NCBI RefSeq assembly: GCF_023896955.1
Contig: NZ_JAMHIW010000012.1
Location: 110,438 to 174,437, forward strand
Source: Micromonospora sp. RHAY321
Lineage (GTDB): Bacteria > Actinomycetota > Actinomycetes > Mycobacteriales > Micromonosporaceae
Reading direction: 5' to 3'
Length of the DNA stretch: 64,000 nt
Shown here: piece by piece, positions 17,046 to 25,351 of the stretch
How positions within the stretch are numbered: position 1 is the first letter of the stretch
How the letters are laid out: every line of letters begins with the position of its first letter
Notes under the pieces: generated by a model
What the model was told of the DNA's origin: nothing
Seen by the model: only the letters and a program-made list of their open reading frames with translations
Databases searched by the model: none
Translations under genes and position numbers: made by a program

Positions 17046-18023
17046 TCAGAAGTGGTACGCGGTCTCGTACTCCGGCAGCAGCACCCGGCTGCGCGGCGAG
17101 ATCCGGCGCACCGCCGCGATCATGTCGTCCAGTCGGGGGCGGTCGGCCGGTGCGACGACCGGCGGGTTCTGCAACCTGGTCTCGAAGTTGTCCCAGTGCA
17201 CCGGCACCACGACCTTCGGGTAGTCCAGACCCGCCAGCAGCCGGGGCAGGTAGTCGCCGGTGGTGGTGGCGCTCTGCATGGCCACCATGGCGACGTCCGG
17301 CGCCAGACCGGTGAGGTTCCGCTCGGCGACGTCGCTGGCCCCCGTGAGGTAGACCGACGGGCCACCGTCGACCCGCAGCAGGTAACTCAGCGTGTCCCCC
17401 TCGGGCAGGTCGGCGATGGTCGCCGGCAGCGCCGGCTGGCTCACCCGCACCCCGGGGAACGCCACCGAGTACGAGGGGTTGCGGCTGTGCAGCGAGCCGA
17501 CCACCTCGACGGTGTGATCGCCGAAGTCCAGCACCTCCCCGCCCTTCACCGGGCTGAGCTGCGTCGACGGCATCCCGTAGGCCAACCCCAGGTGGTACGC
17601 GGTCAGCGTGCCGAACACCCGCGCGCCGGTGCGCCCGGCGATGTACGGCACGTCCATGAAGTGGTCCCAGTGGGTGTGCGTGACCAGCACCGTCGTGGCC
17701 CGGTCGACGCGCGGGTCGATCACGTCGGTCCGCACGGTCAGCGCGGTCGCCTGGTTGAACGCGCCGGTGAACAGGCCGGTGTCGATCCGGCTGAGGTACG
17801 GGTCGACCAGCACGGTCCGGCTTCCGATGTCGATGCGCCAGCCGGCCGTACCCCACCAGCGGAAGCTGACCGCGCCCCGGCGGCCGCTGGTCGGTGCGGG
17901 GGCGGCGGCCGGCGGCGCGGCCTGGGCCGGGGCGGCGGAGGTGGCGGCGAGACCGCCGGCGGAGACGAGGGCGGTGGTGGCTGCGGCGTCGCGGAGGAAG
18001 CGACGGCGGTCGAGACTGGGCAT
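17046..18023 (-). CDS. Exported metallo-beta-lactamase-fold hydrolase (Tat signal)
   Basis: A 325-residue protein. The N-terminus has a twin-arginine motif (DRRRFLRD) followed by a hydrophobic stretch ending at AQAA, so it should leave the cell folded through Tat. The zinc motif THTHWDH lies about 145 residues in. Further histidines and an aspartate (VGSLHSRN, TGASDVAE, VPVHWDNF) match UlaG/RomA-like phosphodiesterase and lactonase relatives. ATG 18023 has GGAG ten bases upstream. The frame is open 27 codons further, but that extension would hide the Tat signal. Substrate unknown. Confidence 0.83.
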   Translation of the reverse strand: MPSLDRRRFLRDAAATTALVSAGGLAATSAAPAQAAPPAAAPAPTSGRRGAVSFRWWGTAGWRIDIGSRTVLVDPYLSRIDTGLFTGAFNQATALTVRTDVIDPRVDRATTVLVTHTHWDHFMDVPYIAGRTGARVFGTLTAYHLGLAYGMPSTQLSPVKGGEVLDFGDHTVEVVGSLHSRNPSYSVAFPGVRVSQPALPATIADLPEGDTLSYLLRVDGGPSVYLTGASDVAERNLTGLAPDVAMVAMQSATTTGDYLPRLLAGLDYPKVVVPVHWDNFETRLQNPPVVAPADRPRLDDMIAAVRRISPRSRVLLPEYETAYHF

Positions 18024-18177
18024 GACGGTTCTGCTCCCCGTGGTCGGGCGATTGGTCGACACGAGCCAATCAGCGTCACCCGGCCCAGGTCCAAGATCCA
18101 TCACCGTCGGCTCCGATACGCCCGCGCATATCGGGCCAGCTCAGCGGTGGTGCCCCGAAGCTCCGGCGCTCGGAAAA

Positions 18178-19101
18178 TCACTCGCCGCGCAGCGCCTCGA
18201 CGGCCGTCCGGGCCGCGTACCCCATCGCCATGTCCACGTCGATCCGGCGCGGGGCGAGCCGGTCCGCGCGGGCGAAGATGGCGATGGCGTACCGGCCGCC
18301 GTCGGGATACTCGGCGACCCCGGCCTCCAGGTGCAGCCCGGGCAGGGTGCCGGTCTTGCCGGACACCCGCACACCGGGCGGGAACCCGGCGGCCAGCCGG
18401 GTCCAGAAGATCTGCCCGGCCATCCAGGTGCGGACCATCGCGCAGGCCGCCGCCGGCCCCGCCTCGTCGCGCCAGATGAGGGCGAGCAGCCGGGTGATCT
18501 CCCGGGCGGTGCTGGACGTGGTGCGCGACGGGTCGAACACCCGCATGGCCCAGACCCGGTCCTCCGGCAAGGTGGGGAAGACCCGGGCGAACTCCGCCTC
18601 GGTCCGCGCGCCCACGTCGGCGAGCATCGCCTCGACCAGGTCCCGGGGGCCGCCGAGAACCCGGGTGCGGGTCAGCCCCAACTCGGCGGCGAGCATCGGC
18701 AGCAGGTCCGGGCCGACCCGGCGCAGCAGCAGGTCGGCGGCGGTGTTGTCGCTGACCGACATGGCGAAGTACGCCAGGTCGCGCAGCGACACCTCGGCGT
18801 CGTCGGTGCAGCCGGCCAGCCCCCACCCGCCGAGCCGGTCGTCGGCGGTGACCAGGATCCGCTCGGTCGGGTCCAGCTGACCGGCGACGACCTGCCGGGC
18901 GAACTCCAGCACCAGCAGGATCTTGAAGATCGAGGCGATCACCACCTGCTCGTCGGCACGCAACCCGACCTCCCCCCGGCCGCCGATCAACCCGTCGACC
19001 GGACCGTCGGTCAGGTCGACGGCGTCCAGGTCGACGGCGTGCAGGCTGGCCGTCACACCCGCTCCGGCGAAGATGGCCTCGATGCGCTCCCCCACGTCCA
19101 C
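18178..19101 (-). CDS. Class A beta-lactamase-type serine hydrolase (cytoplasmic form)
   Basis: A 307-residue protein with the three active-site motifs in order: SIFK (57-60), SDN (117-119) and KTG (249-251). It has no signal peptide, which is unusual for a penicillin-interacting enzyme. The GTG start is backed by TACCGT six bases upstream, and nothing upstream adds an export signal. The family holds beta-lactamases, D,D-peptidases and esterases. The lack of export argues against cell-wall or beta-lactam action unless the true start is missed. It diverges from the LysR gene at 19153, which may control it. Confidence 0.8.
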   Translation of the reverse strand: MDVGERIEAIFAGAGVTASLHAVDLDAVDLTDGPVDGLIGGRGEVGLRADEQVVIASIFKILLVLEFARQVVAGQLDPTERILVTADDRLGGWGLAGCTDDAEVSLRDLAYFAMSVSDNTAADLLLRRVGPDLLPMLAAELGLTRTRVLGGPRDLVEAMLADVGARTEAEFARVFPTLPEDRVWAMRVFDPSRTTSSTAREITRLLALIWRDEAGPAAACAMVRTWMAGQIFWTRLAAGFPPGVRVSGKTGTLPGLHLEAGVAEYPDGGRYAIAIFARADRLAPRRIDVDMAMGYAARTAVEALRGE

Positions 19102-19107
19102 CCCGGC

Positions 19108-19113
19108 ACGGTA
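19108..19113 (-). promoter_or_regulatory. -10 box of a leaderless promoter (serine hydrolase)
   Basis: TACCGT on the minus strand lies six bases before GTG 19101. It forms a divergent pair with the TAGGGT box of the LysR gene; the two start codons are only 51 bases apart. Confidence 0.55.
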
Positions 19114-19140
19114 TCCAGCAGCGCGATGCCGGCGCTGGCG

Positions 19141-19146
19141 TAGGGT
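19141..19146 (+). promoter_or_regulatory. -10 box of a leaderless promoter (LysR gene)
   Basis: TAGGGT lies six bases before GTG 19153, with no ribosome site between. The two divergent -10 boxes are 27 bases apart, so their -35 regions must overlap the other promoter. Confidence 0.5.
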
Positions 19147-19152
19147 CCGGCC

Positions 19153-20121
19153 GTGGACCTGCTCCGGCACCTGCGGCACTTCGTGGTGGTCGCCCACGAG
19201 CTGCACTTCGGGCGGGCGGCCGAGCAGCTCGGCATGGCCCAGCCGCCGCTGAGCCAGTCGATCCAACGGCTGGAACGGGAGCTGACCGTCGAGCTGTTCG
19301 ACCGGTCCCGCCGCCAGGTGCGGCTCACCACCGCCGGTGAGCTGCTGCTCGGTGAGGCGGAGGAACTGCTCGCCGGTGAGGGTCGGCTGCGCAACCTCAT
19401 GGGGCAGGTCCGCGCGGGCGAGCTGGGCGTCCTGCGGGCCGGGGTGCCACCGGAGACACCCGCGGTGACCCTGCGGGCGCTGCTGGACGAGCTCGCCAGC
19501 CGGGCACCCGGGCTGGACGTGGAGCTGCACGAGCTGACCACCGGCGAACAGGTGCGGATGCTCACCGAACGGAACCTGGACGTGGGCCTGGTACACCACC
19601 CGGTGACGGCGGACGGACTGCGCTTCGGCGCCCCGGTCGACGTACCCCTGGGGGTGCTGCTGCCGCGAACCTCGCCGCTGGCGCGCGGCCGGGAGGTGAC
19701 GCTCGCCGCGCTGGCCGGCCTGGACCTGGTGGCCGCGCCCCGGGCCACCGCACCGGGCTGGCACGACCACCTGCTGGCGGTGTGCCGGCGGCACGGCTAC
19801 CGGCCGGCCCGGGTCCGCCCGGCGCGCAACCCGGAGTTCCTCTTCGGGTTGGTGCTGGCCGGTGGCGCGGTGGCCGTGGAGCCGGCGACGGTGGCTCGTC
19901 GGGAGCCCCGGATCGCGTGGCGGCCCATCGCCGACGCGCCCCTGGCCAAGCGCACCTCGGCGGCCTGGCCGGACCGCTCGGCGCACCCGGCTGCGCCGAT
20001 GTTCGGGCAGCTCGCCGCCGAGGTGCTGGCCGCCGCCGAGCCCGCACCGCACACGTCGGCCGGCCCACCGTCGGTGCCGGCGGCGCGACCCTGGCCGGTG
20101 CTCTTCGACACGACCGGGTGA
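19153..20121 (+). CDS. LysR-family transcriptional regulator
   Basis: A 322-residue regulator. The winged helix-turn-helix occupies the first 65 residues (RHLRHFVVVAHELHFGRAA, MAQPPLSQSIQRLERELTV, LFDRSRRQVRLT). The periplasmic-binding-like effector domain runs from about 90 to 290. The last 30 residues are Pro/Ala rich and probably disordered. LysR proteins normally control a divergent neighbour, here the serine hydrolase at 18178-19101. The adjoining leaderless promoters make a shared control point likely. The effector is unknown. Confidence 0.88.
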   Translation: MDLLRHLRHFVVVAHELHFGRAAEQLGMAQPPLSQSIQRLERELTVELFDRSRRQVRLTTAGELLLGEAEELLAGEGRLRNLMGQVRAGELGVLRAGVPPETPAVTLRALLDELASRAPGLDVELHELTTGEQVRMLTERNLDVGLVHHPVTADGLRFGAPVDVPLGVLLPRTSPLARGREVTLAALAGLDLVAAPRATAPGWHDHLLAVCRRHGYRPARVRPARNPEFLFGLVLAGGAVAVEPATVARREPRIAWRPIADAPLAKRTSAAWPDRSAHPAAPMFGQLAAEVLAAAEPAPHTSAGPPSVPAARPWPVLFDTTG

Positions 20122-20254
20122 GCGGGTCCACGTTGCGCTCGTCACCCTGAGAACGGCGGTGAATCCACCTCCCGCTCGGGTAGGGATAACAGGTGGCACG
20201 CGTGGACGTGATCGCACGCCTGGGTGCCTCGGACGAAGACGCGAAGGAGCCGCA

Positions 20255-21106
20255 GTGGCCAACACGATTCCCGACATCAGCCTGAACGACGGCACCACCA
20301 TTCCGCAGCTCGGCTTCGGGGTGTTCCAGATCGAGCCGAAGGACACCGTCGAGGCGGTGACCAAGGCGCTGGAGGTGGGCTACCGGCACATCGACACCGC
20401 CGAGATGTACGGCAACGAGGCCGAGGTGGGCGAGGCCGTACGCGTGTCCGGCCTGGACCGGGACGCGGTCTACGTGACCAGCAAGCTGAACAACGCCTTC
20501 CACCGCCCCGACGACGCCCGCAAGGCGTTCGACTCGACGCTGGCGGCGCTGAAGATGGACTACATCGACCTGTTCCTCATCCACTGGCCGCTGCCGACCC
20601 TGTACGACGGCGACTTCGTCTCCACCTGGAAGGTGCTGGAGGAGTTCCAGCGCGACGGCCGGGCCCGCTCGATCGGCGTGTCGAACTTCCAGGTGTCGCA
20701 CCTGCAGCGGCTGGCCGCCGAGGCGGACGTGGTGCCGGCGGTGAACCAGATCGAGGCGCACCCGTACTTCGGCAACGAGGAGGTCCGCGCCTACGGCCGC
20801 CAGCACAACATCCTCACCGAGGCGTGGTCGCCGATCGCGCAGGGCAAGGTGCTGGGCGACCCGACGGTGGTGGACATCGCCGAGCAGCTCGGCCGGACCC
20901 CGGCGCAGGTGGTGCTCCGCTGGCACGTGCAGCGCGGCGACATCATCTTCCCGAAGTCCACGACCCCGGAGCGGATCGAGGAGAACACCCGGATCTTCGA
21001 CTTCGAGCTGGACGACACCGCGATGGAGCGGATCACCGCGCTGGACAAGGGCGAGGCCGGCCGGCAGGGCCCGAACCCGGACACGTTCGCCTACCTGCCG
21101 GAGTAA
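20255..21106 (+). CDS. Aldo/keto reductase (2,5-diketogluconate reductase type)
   Basis: A 283-residue NADPH-dependent oxidoreductase of the AKR superfamily. The catalytic tetrad is visible: D47 and Y52 in HIDTAEMYGNE, K77 in YVTSKL and H110 in DLFLIHWPLP. The NADP-binding end has FPKSTTPERIEEN. It reduces aldehydes or ketones; similarity of the motifs to the AKR5 group suggests 2,5-diketo-D-gluconate or methylglyoxal, but substrate is not settled. The GTG start has AAGGAG five bases upstream. A strong terminator follows. Confidence 0.9.
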   Translation: MANTIPDISLNDGTTIPQLGFGVFQIEPKDTVEAVTKALEVGYRHIDTAEMYGNEAEVGEAVRVSGLDRDAVYVTSKLNNAFHRPDDARKAFDSTLAALKMDYIDLFLIHWPLPTLYDGDFVSTWKVLEEFQRDGRARSIGVSNFQVSHLQRLAAEADVVPAVNQIEAHPYFGNEEVRAYGRQHNILTEAWSPIAQGKVLGDPTVVDIAEQLGRTPAQVVLRWHVQRGDIIFPKSTTPERIEENTRIFDFELDDTAMERITALDKGEAGRQGPNPDTFAYLPE

Positions 21107-21126
21107 CGCGACGGCCGGCGACGGCG

Positions 21127-21166
21127 CACACAGAAAGGGGGCCCGACCGGGCCCCCTTTCCGTGTG
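21127..21166 (+). terminator. Intrinsic terminator after the aldo/keto reductase
   Basis: GAAAGGGGGCCC (21133-21144) and GGGCCCCCTTTC (21149-21160) pair perfectly around GACC. A flanking CACAC/GTGTG extends the stem past one mismatch. It closes the reductase unit and precedes the lipoprotein gene. Confidence 0.85.
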
Positions 21167-21184
21167 AAAGGACCGCCCCCGGCG

Positions 21185-21871
21185 ATGTCGCTCCGCCGTA
21201 CCACCCCGGCTCTGCTGTCGTTGCTCCTGCTCGTGCCCGCGGCCTGCGCGCCGAGCCAGGCCGCCGAGACCCCCCGCTGGTCCGCGCCGGCCACGTCGGC
21301 CCCACCGGAGCCGCGTCCCGCGCCGACCTCCACGGCCGAGGTACGCAGCCTGGTGGGCAAAGCCATGCTGGACCTGAACGCGGAGTTCCACCCGGAGACC
21401 GCCCAGTACACCGACGAGAACACCGACGCGTGGAAGCTGATCTCCCTGTGCAAAGCGAGCCTGCCGTCGGACATCAAACGCACCGCGCACCGGGAGCGGA
21501 CCTGGGACGGCGAGAGCGTGTGGATCCGGCAGTACGTCGTCGGCTACCTGAAGGTGCCCGGCCGCAAGCTCGCCGACGAGCTGCGGTCCGTCCTCGCGAC
21601 GTGCAAGGAGTACGAGGTGCCCGACGACGGGCGCACGTCGACGGTCCTGCGGCCCTCGCCCCCGCCGGTGCCCAACGGCCCCGACGTGATCACCTTCTGC
21701 GAGCGGTTGAAGGGCAAGACGACCCGCCACCAGTGCACGCTGGTCCTGGTGCGTGGCAACTTCGTCATGGAGGTCGACGCCTCGGCGAGCGACGGTGACC
21801 TGGCGGCCGGCACCGCGCTGATCGCGAAGATCGCCCCGCTCGCGGTTGCCGCCATGGAGAAGATCGCCTGA
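21185..21871 (+). CDS. Predicted lipoprotein of unknown function
   Basis: A 228-residue exported protein. The N-terminus has a basic start (SLRRTTP), a leucine-rich core and the lipobox-like VPAAC, so the mature protein would be lipid-anchored at C22. A Pro/Ala/Ser linker follows. Four further cysteines (in LCKASL, ATCKEY, TFCERL and HQCTLV) could form two disulphides in the folded part. I recognise no family. ATG 21185 is preferred to the upstream GTG 21164, which lies inside the terminator hairpin. It stands alone, with the next gene convergent. Confidence 0.65.
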   Translation: MSLRRTTPALLSLLLLVPAACAPSQAAETPRWSAPATSAPPEPRPAPTSTAEVRSLVGKAMLDLNAEFHPETAQYTDENTDAWKLISLCKASLPSDIKRTAHRERTWDGESVWIRQYVVGYLKVPGRKLADELRSVLATCKEYEVPDDGRTSTVLRPSPPPVPNGPDVITFCERLKGKTTRHQCTLVLVRGNFVMEVDASASDGDLAAGTALIAKIAPLAVAAMEKIA

Positions 21872-21948
21872 ACGCCGCCGCGGGGCGGACGCCGCTGCTG
21901 CCGCGCCCGCCCCTCCCCCGGCTGGCGGCCCCACGCCAGCCTCCGTGG

Positions 21949-22479
21949 TCAGATCCGGCCCACGGAGTCCTGGTTCTGCAGCACCAGCCACCGGCCGTGC
22001 TGGTAGGTGTAGCTCACCCCGATCAGCAGCGGCACCCTGGTGCCGGTGGCCGGCACCGCGTAGACGGAGTCGAACAACACGAAGCCGGTCTGGCACCCCA
22101 CCACGGTCTGCTTGGCCACGCTGAACGACTGCGTCCAGGAGTCGTCGGCGAAGAAGCGCCGCAGCCAGTCGACGGTGGCCCGCTTGCCGTCCAGCACCTC
22201 CCCGTCGGAGGCGAAGACGCTGGTGACGTCGGGATGCAGCAGCGCGGCGAAACCGTCCAGGTCACGCCGGGCCGTGGTGTCCACGTACGCCCGGACGGCA
22301 CGGTCGAAGGCGCGCTCGCAGCCCCGGGCCGCCGCGTCACCGGTTGGTGTGTCATCCGCGCCGGGGGTGGCGGCCGACACCGCTGCGGGAGCCGCGGCCA
22401 GCAGGCCGGCGGTGAGCCCGACCAGGGCGATCGTGCGGCCGAGCCGGCCGGCGGGACGGGCGGAGGCAGGTGGGCGCAT
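21949..22479 (-). CDS. Secreted SnoaL/NTF2-like protein
   Basis: A 176-residue protein with a Sec signal peptide (RTIALVGLTAGLLAAAPAAV to SAA). The mature part has the NTF2-like cone pattern: helix RAVRAYVDTTARRDLDGFAA, LLHPDVTSVFASDGEVLDG, WLRRFFADDSW and the C-terminal strand GRWLVLQNQDS. Such folds bind small hydrophobic ligands or act as isomerases; many secreted members have unknown roles. Two cysteines (RGCERA, VGCQTG) could form a disulphide. The ATG has GGAG upstream. Divergent from the ArsR-type gene. Confidence 0.75.
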   Translation of the reverse strand: MRPPASARPAGRLGRTIALVGLTAGLLAAAPAAVSAATPGADDTPTGDAAARGCERAFDRAVRAYVDTTARRDLDGFAALLHPDVTSVFASDGEVLDGKRATVDWLRRFFADDSWTQSFSVAKQTVVGCQTGFVLFDSVYAVPATGTRVPLLIGVSYTYQHGRWLVLQNQDSVGRI

Positions 22480-22593
22480 CGGGTTCTCCTCGGGTCGAGT
22501 GGCTCTGCCGTCGCAGCCAACCCGACCCGCCGCGCCACCGGGTAGTGATTCGAACCAGCTCGAATGCGGAGCGCGCGTCGACGCCACCGCTTG

Positions 22594-22599
22594 TACGAT
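22594..22599 (+). promoter_or_regulatory. -10 box of a leaderless promoter (ArsR-type regulator)
   Basis: TACGAT is followed by seven bases and GTG 22607. The next codon is ATG, which could also serve as the start. No ribosome site is visible. Confidence 0.55.
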
Positions 22600-22606
22600 C
22601 CGCGCT

Positions 22607-23644
22607 GTGATGGTCGCGCATCTGGACGGCCCGAGCCTCGCCCGGCTCCGGTTGGCGATCTCGCCGGCCTGGGAGGTGACGTCCTGGCTGCGGGCCGCGC
22701 TCTCGCGGTTCGGGCATCCGGTGCACGGCGATCCCGGCCCGGCCGCCCGCGCCGCGCTGCGGCACCCCGACGTGGCCCTGGTCGCGGAGCTGGTGACCCC
22801 GCCCGGCCGGGTCGGCTACACGCCGGACCTGCTCACGCCGAAACCGCCGCTGGGCCCGCTCGACGCGGTCTTCGACCAGCAGTTGGCGGCCATGGCGGCG
22901 ACACCGGACGACGAGGTGGCGACGCAGGTGAACGAGCGGTTCCGGGCGGGCGGGATGCCGGCGCGGGTCCGCGCGGCGGTCGAGGACGGCACCCTGGCCC
23001 GCCGGGTCACCGACGGGTTGCTGCACTTCTGGCGGGCCGCGCTCGCCGAGCAGTGGCCAGCGGTGCGGGCCACGCTGGAGGCCGAGCTGGCCGTCCGGGC
23101 CACCGCCATGGCCACCGTCGGTGTGGGCAGCATGCTGAACAACCTGCACCCGAAGGTCGGCTGGACCGGCGGGTCGCTGACCATCGACAGCTCGTACCGG
23201 ATCACCACTGCCCTGACCGGTGCGGAGCTGGTGCTCGCGCCGTCGGCGCTGGCCTGGCCGCAGGTGTCCACCCAGCTCTGCGACGAGGGCAACGCGGTGC
23301 TGGTCTATCCGCTCGGCGTGGGGCGGGCGGAGCAGCGCCGGGCGGGCCGGCTGGACGACCTGCTCGGCGCGAGCCGGGCGGCGATCCTGGCGGACCTGGA
23401 CGTGCCCCGCTCCACCGCGCAGCTCAGCGAGCGGCACCAGTTGGCCCCGGCCACGGTCTCCTACCACCTGGGCGTGCTGCTGCGCTCCGGCCTCGTGGCA
23501 CGCAGCCGGGAGCGGCACAGCGTGCTCTACCGGCGATCCGCCCACGGGGACGCGCTGGTCGGCTGCCGGCCGGGTCAGGAAGCGACGCGCTCGGCGAGCC
23601 GGCGGAACGCCGCCTGGGTCGGCGAGCCCGGCTCCGGTACGTAG
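22607..23644 (+). CDS. ArsR-type transcriptional regulator with long N-terminal domain
   Basis: A 345-residue protein of the actinobacterial ArsR-like group with a large N-terminal module. The N-terminal 230 residues (FRLAISP-like start, SMLNNLHPKVGW) have no visible catalytic motif. The winged helix lies at about 265-320: RAAILADLDVPRSTAQLSE, LAPATVSYHLGVLLRSGLV, RERHSVLYRR. It has no cysteine pair of the metal-sensing ArsR type. The last 70 bases overlap the converging XRE gene. Start is GTG 22607 or ATG 22610. Its target is unknown. Confidence 0.82.
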   Translation: MMVAHLDGPSLARLRLAISPAWEVTSWLRAALSRFGHPVHGDPGPAARAALRHPDVALVAELVTPPGRVGYTPDLLTPKPPLGPLDAVFDQQLAAMAATPDDEVATQVNERFRAGGMPARVRAAVEDGTLARRVTDGLLHFWRAALAEQWPAVRATLEAELAVRATAMATVGVGSMLNNLHPKVGWTGGSLTIDSSYRITTALTGAELVLAPSALAWPQVSTQLCDEGNAVLVYPLGVGRAEQRRAGRLDDLLGASRAAILADLDVPRSTAQLSERHQLAPATVSYHLGVLLRSGLVARSRERHSVLYRRSAHGDALVGCRPGQEATRSASRRNAAWVGEPGSGT

Positions 23645-24417
23645 ACGATCATCTTCTGGTCGGTCTCCGGCACGTACAGCACCCGGCACTCGAACTCCAA
23701 CGGCCCCAGCTCGGGGTGTGGCACCCGCTTGACGACCGGGCGCCGTTCGGCCACGTCGTGCTCGGCCCAGAGCTGGGCGAACCGGGGCGAGGTGCCGAGC
23801 AGTTCGGTGACCAGCTGCTGAACCTGCCGGTCACCGGGGTAGCGGCCGTAGGCGGCGCGCAGGTCGGCGACCGAGGTGCGGACGAACCGCATCAGGTCGG
23901 GGTCGGTCCAGTGGCTGTCGTCGGCGGGCCGGCGGAACATCCAGCGGATCATGTTGCGGTCCGTGGCGGGCACACTCGCCAGGTCCCCGACGAAGTACGT
24001 GGCCAGCCGGTTCCAGGCCAGCACGTCGTAGCTGGCGTCGACCACGTACGCGGGGGTCTCGGTCATCGCGTCGATGAGGTGCCGCAGGCCCGGGGTCAGC
24101 TCCCGGCTCGGCCCGGCGGCCGGTGGTGGGCTCTCCCCCGCCACCCGGAACAGGTACTCCCGCTCGTCCCGGCTGAGCAGCAGTGCCCGGGCCAGCGCGG
24201 ACAGCACCTGCCGGGACGGGTGCGGCCCTCGACCCTGCTCGATGCGGATGTAGTAGTCGACCGACATGCCAGCCAGTTGGGCCACCTCCTGCCGGCGCAG
24301 CCCGGGGGTGCGGCGCCGTACCCCGTCGGGAAGGCCGACCTCGGCGGGGCGCAGTCGCGCGCGACGGCTGCGCAGGAACGCCGCCAGCTCGTCGCGTCGC
24401 AGGCAGGGGCGGGTCAT
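23575..24417 (-). CDS. XRE-family regulator with MmyB-like ligand domain
   Basis: A 280-residue regulator. The N-terminal helix-turn-helix (about 10-75) carries LRRQEVAQLAGMSVDYYIRIEQGRG-type motifs, seen as GLRRQEVAQLAGMS and YYIRIEQGRG. The C-terminal MmyB-like PAS-type domain (about 100-270) carries YVVDASYDVLAWNRLA and NMIRWMF. MmyB-like domains are reported to bind fatty acids in Streptomyces relatives. The pattern of a regulator divergent from a short-chain dehydrogenase, here at 24520, is very common for this family and suggests it represses that gene. The ATG has GAGG upstream. Confidence 0.88.
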   Translation of the reverse strand: MTRPCLRRDELAAFLRSRRARLRPAEVGLPDGVRRRTPGLRRQEVAQLAGMSVDYYIRIEQGRGPHPSRQVLSALARALLLSRDEREYLFRVAGESPPPAAGPSRELTPGLRHLIDAMTETPAYVVDASYDVLAWNRLATYFVGDLASVPATDRNMIRWMFRRPADDSHWTDPDLMRFVRTSVADLRAAYGRYPGDRQVQQLVTELLGTSPRFAQLWAEHDVAERRPVVKRVPHPELGPLEFECRVLYVPETDQKMIVYVPEPGSPTQAAFRRLAERVAS

Positions 24418-24450
24418 GTCCTCAAGCTTGCCTCAGCCACCGCCGGTGAG

Positions 24451-24462
24451 GGTGGTACCACC
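24451..24462. promoter_or_regulatory. Palindromic operator between XRE regulator and SDR
   Basis: GGTGGTACCACC is a perfect 12-base palindrome midway between the two divergent starts. It is flanked by direct repeats CCTCAGCC (24431-24438 and 24471-24478). It is the natural candidate site for the XRE regulator. Confidence 0.5.
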
Positions 24463-24519
24463 GGTCCCAGCCTCAGCCGGTCTCTCCCGCCGGCTCGGCC
24501 GGGTGGGCAGCCTCGGGGC

Positions 24520-25272
24520 ATGACGAACATGATCGCCCTGATCACCGGGGCCAACAAGGGAATCGGCCTGGCCACCGCCCGGCAGCTCGGCGCGCGGGGC
24601 ATGACCGTGCTCGTCGGCGCCCGGGACGCCGAGCGAGGCCAGGCAGCGGAGCGGGAACTGCGCGACGGCGGGGCGGACGCCCGGTTCGTGCCACTGGATG
24701 TCACCGACGCCGAATCGGTGGCGGCCGCCGCGAAGCTGGTCGAGCGGGACCACGGCCGGCTGGACGTGCTGGTCAACAACGCCGGCATCGTGCTCGGCGA
24801 CGGGCAGCGGGCACTGCCCAGCGACACCACCGTGGCGACGCTGCGCCGCGTGTTCGAGACGAACGTGTTCGGGGTGGCGGCGGTGACCAACGCGATGCTG
24901 CCGCTGCTGCGCCGAGCGCCGGCCGCGCGGATCGTCAACGTCTCCAGCGAGGTCGGCTCCATCGCGGTGATGACCGACCCGGCGGGTGCGCTGTTCGCAC
25001 TGACCTCGGTGCCGTACCCGTCGTCGAAGGCGGCGCTGAACATGCTCACCGCCATGTACGCCAAGGAGCTGCGGGACACCCCGATCAAGGTGAACGCCGC
25101 GAACCCGGGTTACTGCGCCACCGACTTCAACGGCAACAGCGGCTTCCGGACCCCTGAGCAGGGCGCCGAGGTGAGCGTGCACCTGGCGACGCTCCCGGCG
25201 GACGGGCCGAGCGGGCTGCTGTGGGGCTTCCAGATGGACGCCGGCGGCGGATACGGGGTGCTGCCCTGGTGA
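24520..25272 (+). CDS. Short-chain dehydrogenase/reductase
   Basis: A 250-residue classical SDR. The cofactor motif is ITGANKGIGLA (8-18), the structural motif is NNAG, the catalytic serine lies in NVSSEVGS and the YxxxK pair in YPSSKAA. An Arg after the second strand (GARDAER) favours NADPH. The carbonyl-reductase-like GANKGIG pattern and the closing GGGYGVLPW are common in actinobacterial SDRs of unknown substrate. Probably regulated by the divergent XRE/MmyB protein. Confidence 0.9.
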   Translation: MTNMIALITGANKGIGLATARQLGARGMTVLVGARDAERGQAAERELRDGGADARFVPLDVTDAESVAAAAKLVERDHGRLDVLVNNAGIVLGDGQRALPSDTTVATLRRVFETNVFGVAAVTNAMLPLLRRAPAARIVNVSSEVGSIAVMTDPAGALFALTSVPYPSSKAALNMLTAMYAKELRDTPIKVNAANPGYCATDFNGNSGFRTPEQGAEVSVHLATLPADGPSGLLWGFQMDAGGGYGVLPW

Positions 25273-25276
25273 ACGC

Positions 25277-25307
25277 TTGACCTCGAGTGCGCTCCAGCCG
25301 GCAGGGT
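25277..25307 (+). promoter_or_regulatory. MerR-type promoter/operator of the aldo/keto reductase
   Basis: TTGACC (25277-25282) and CAGGGT (25302-25307) are separated by 19 bases, the stretched spacing used by MerR-family activators. The spacer holds the dyad CTCGAG-TGCG-CTCCAG (25282-25297, 5 of 6 pairs). This matches the layout of AdhR/NmlR-like promoters that drive aldehyde-responsive reductases. No merR gene lies nearby. Confidence 0.6.
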
Positions 25308-25351
25308 GGTGTGCGGGCGCCCACCGGTAGGGCGCACGAGAGGAGATCCTC

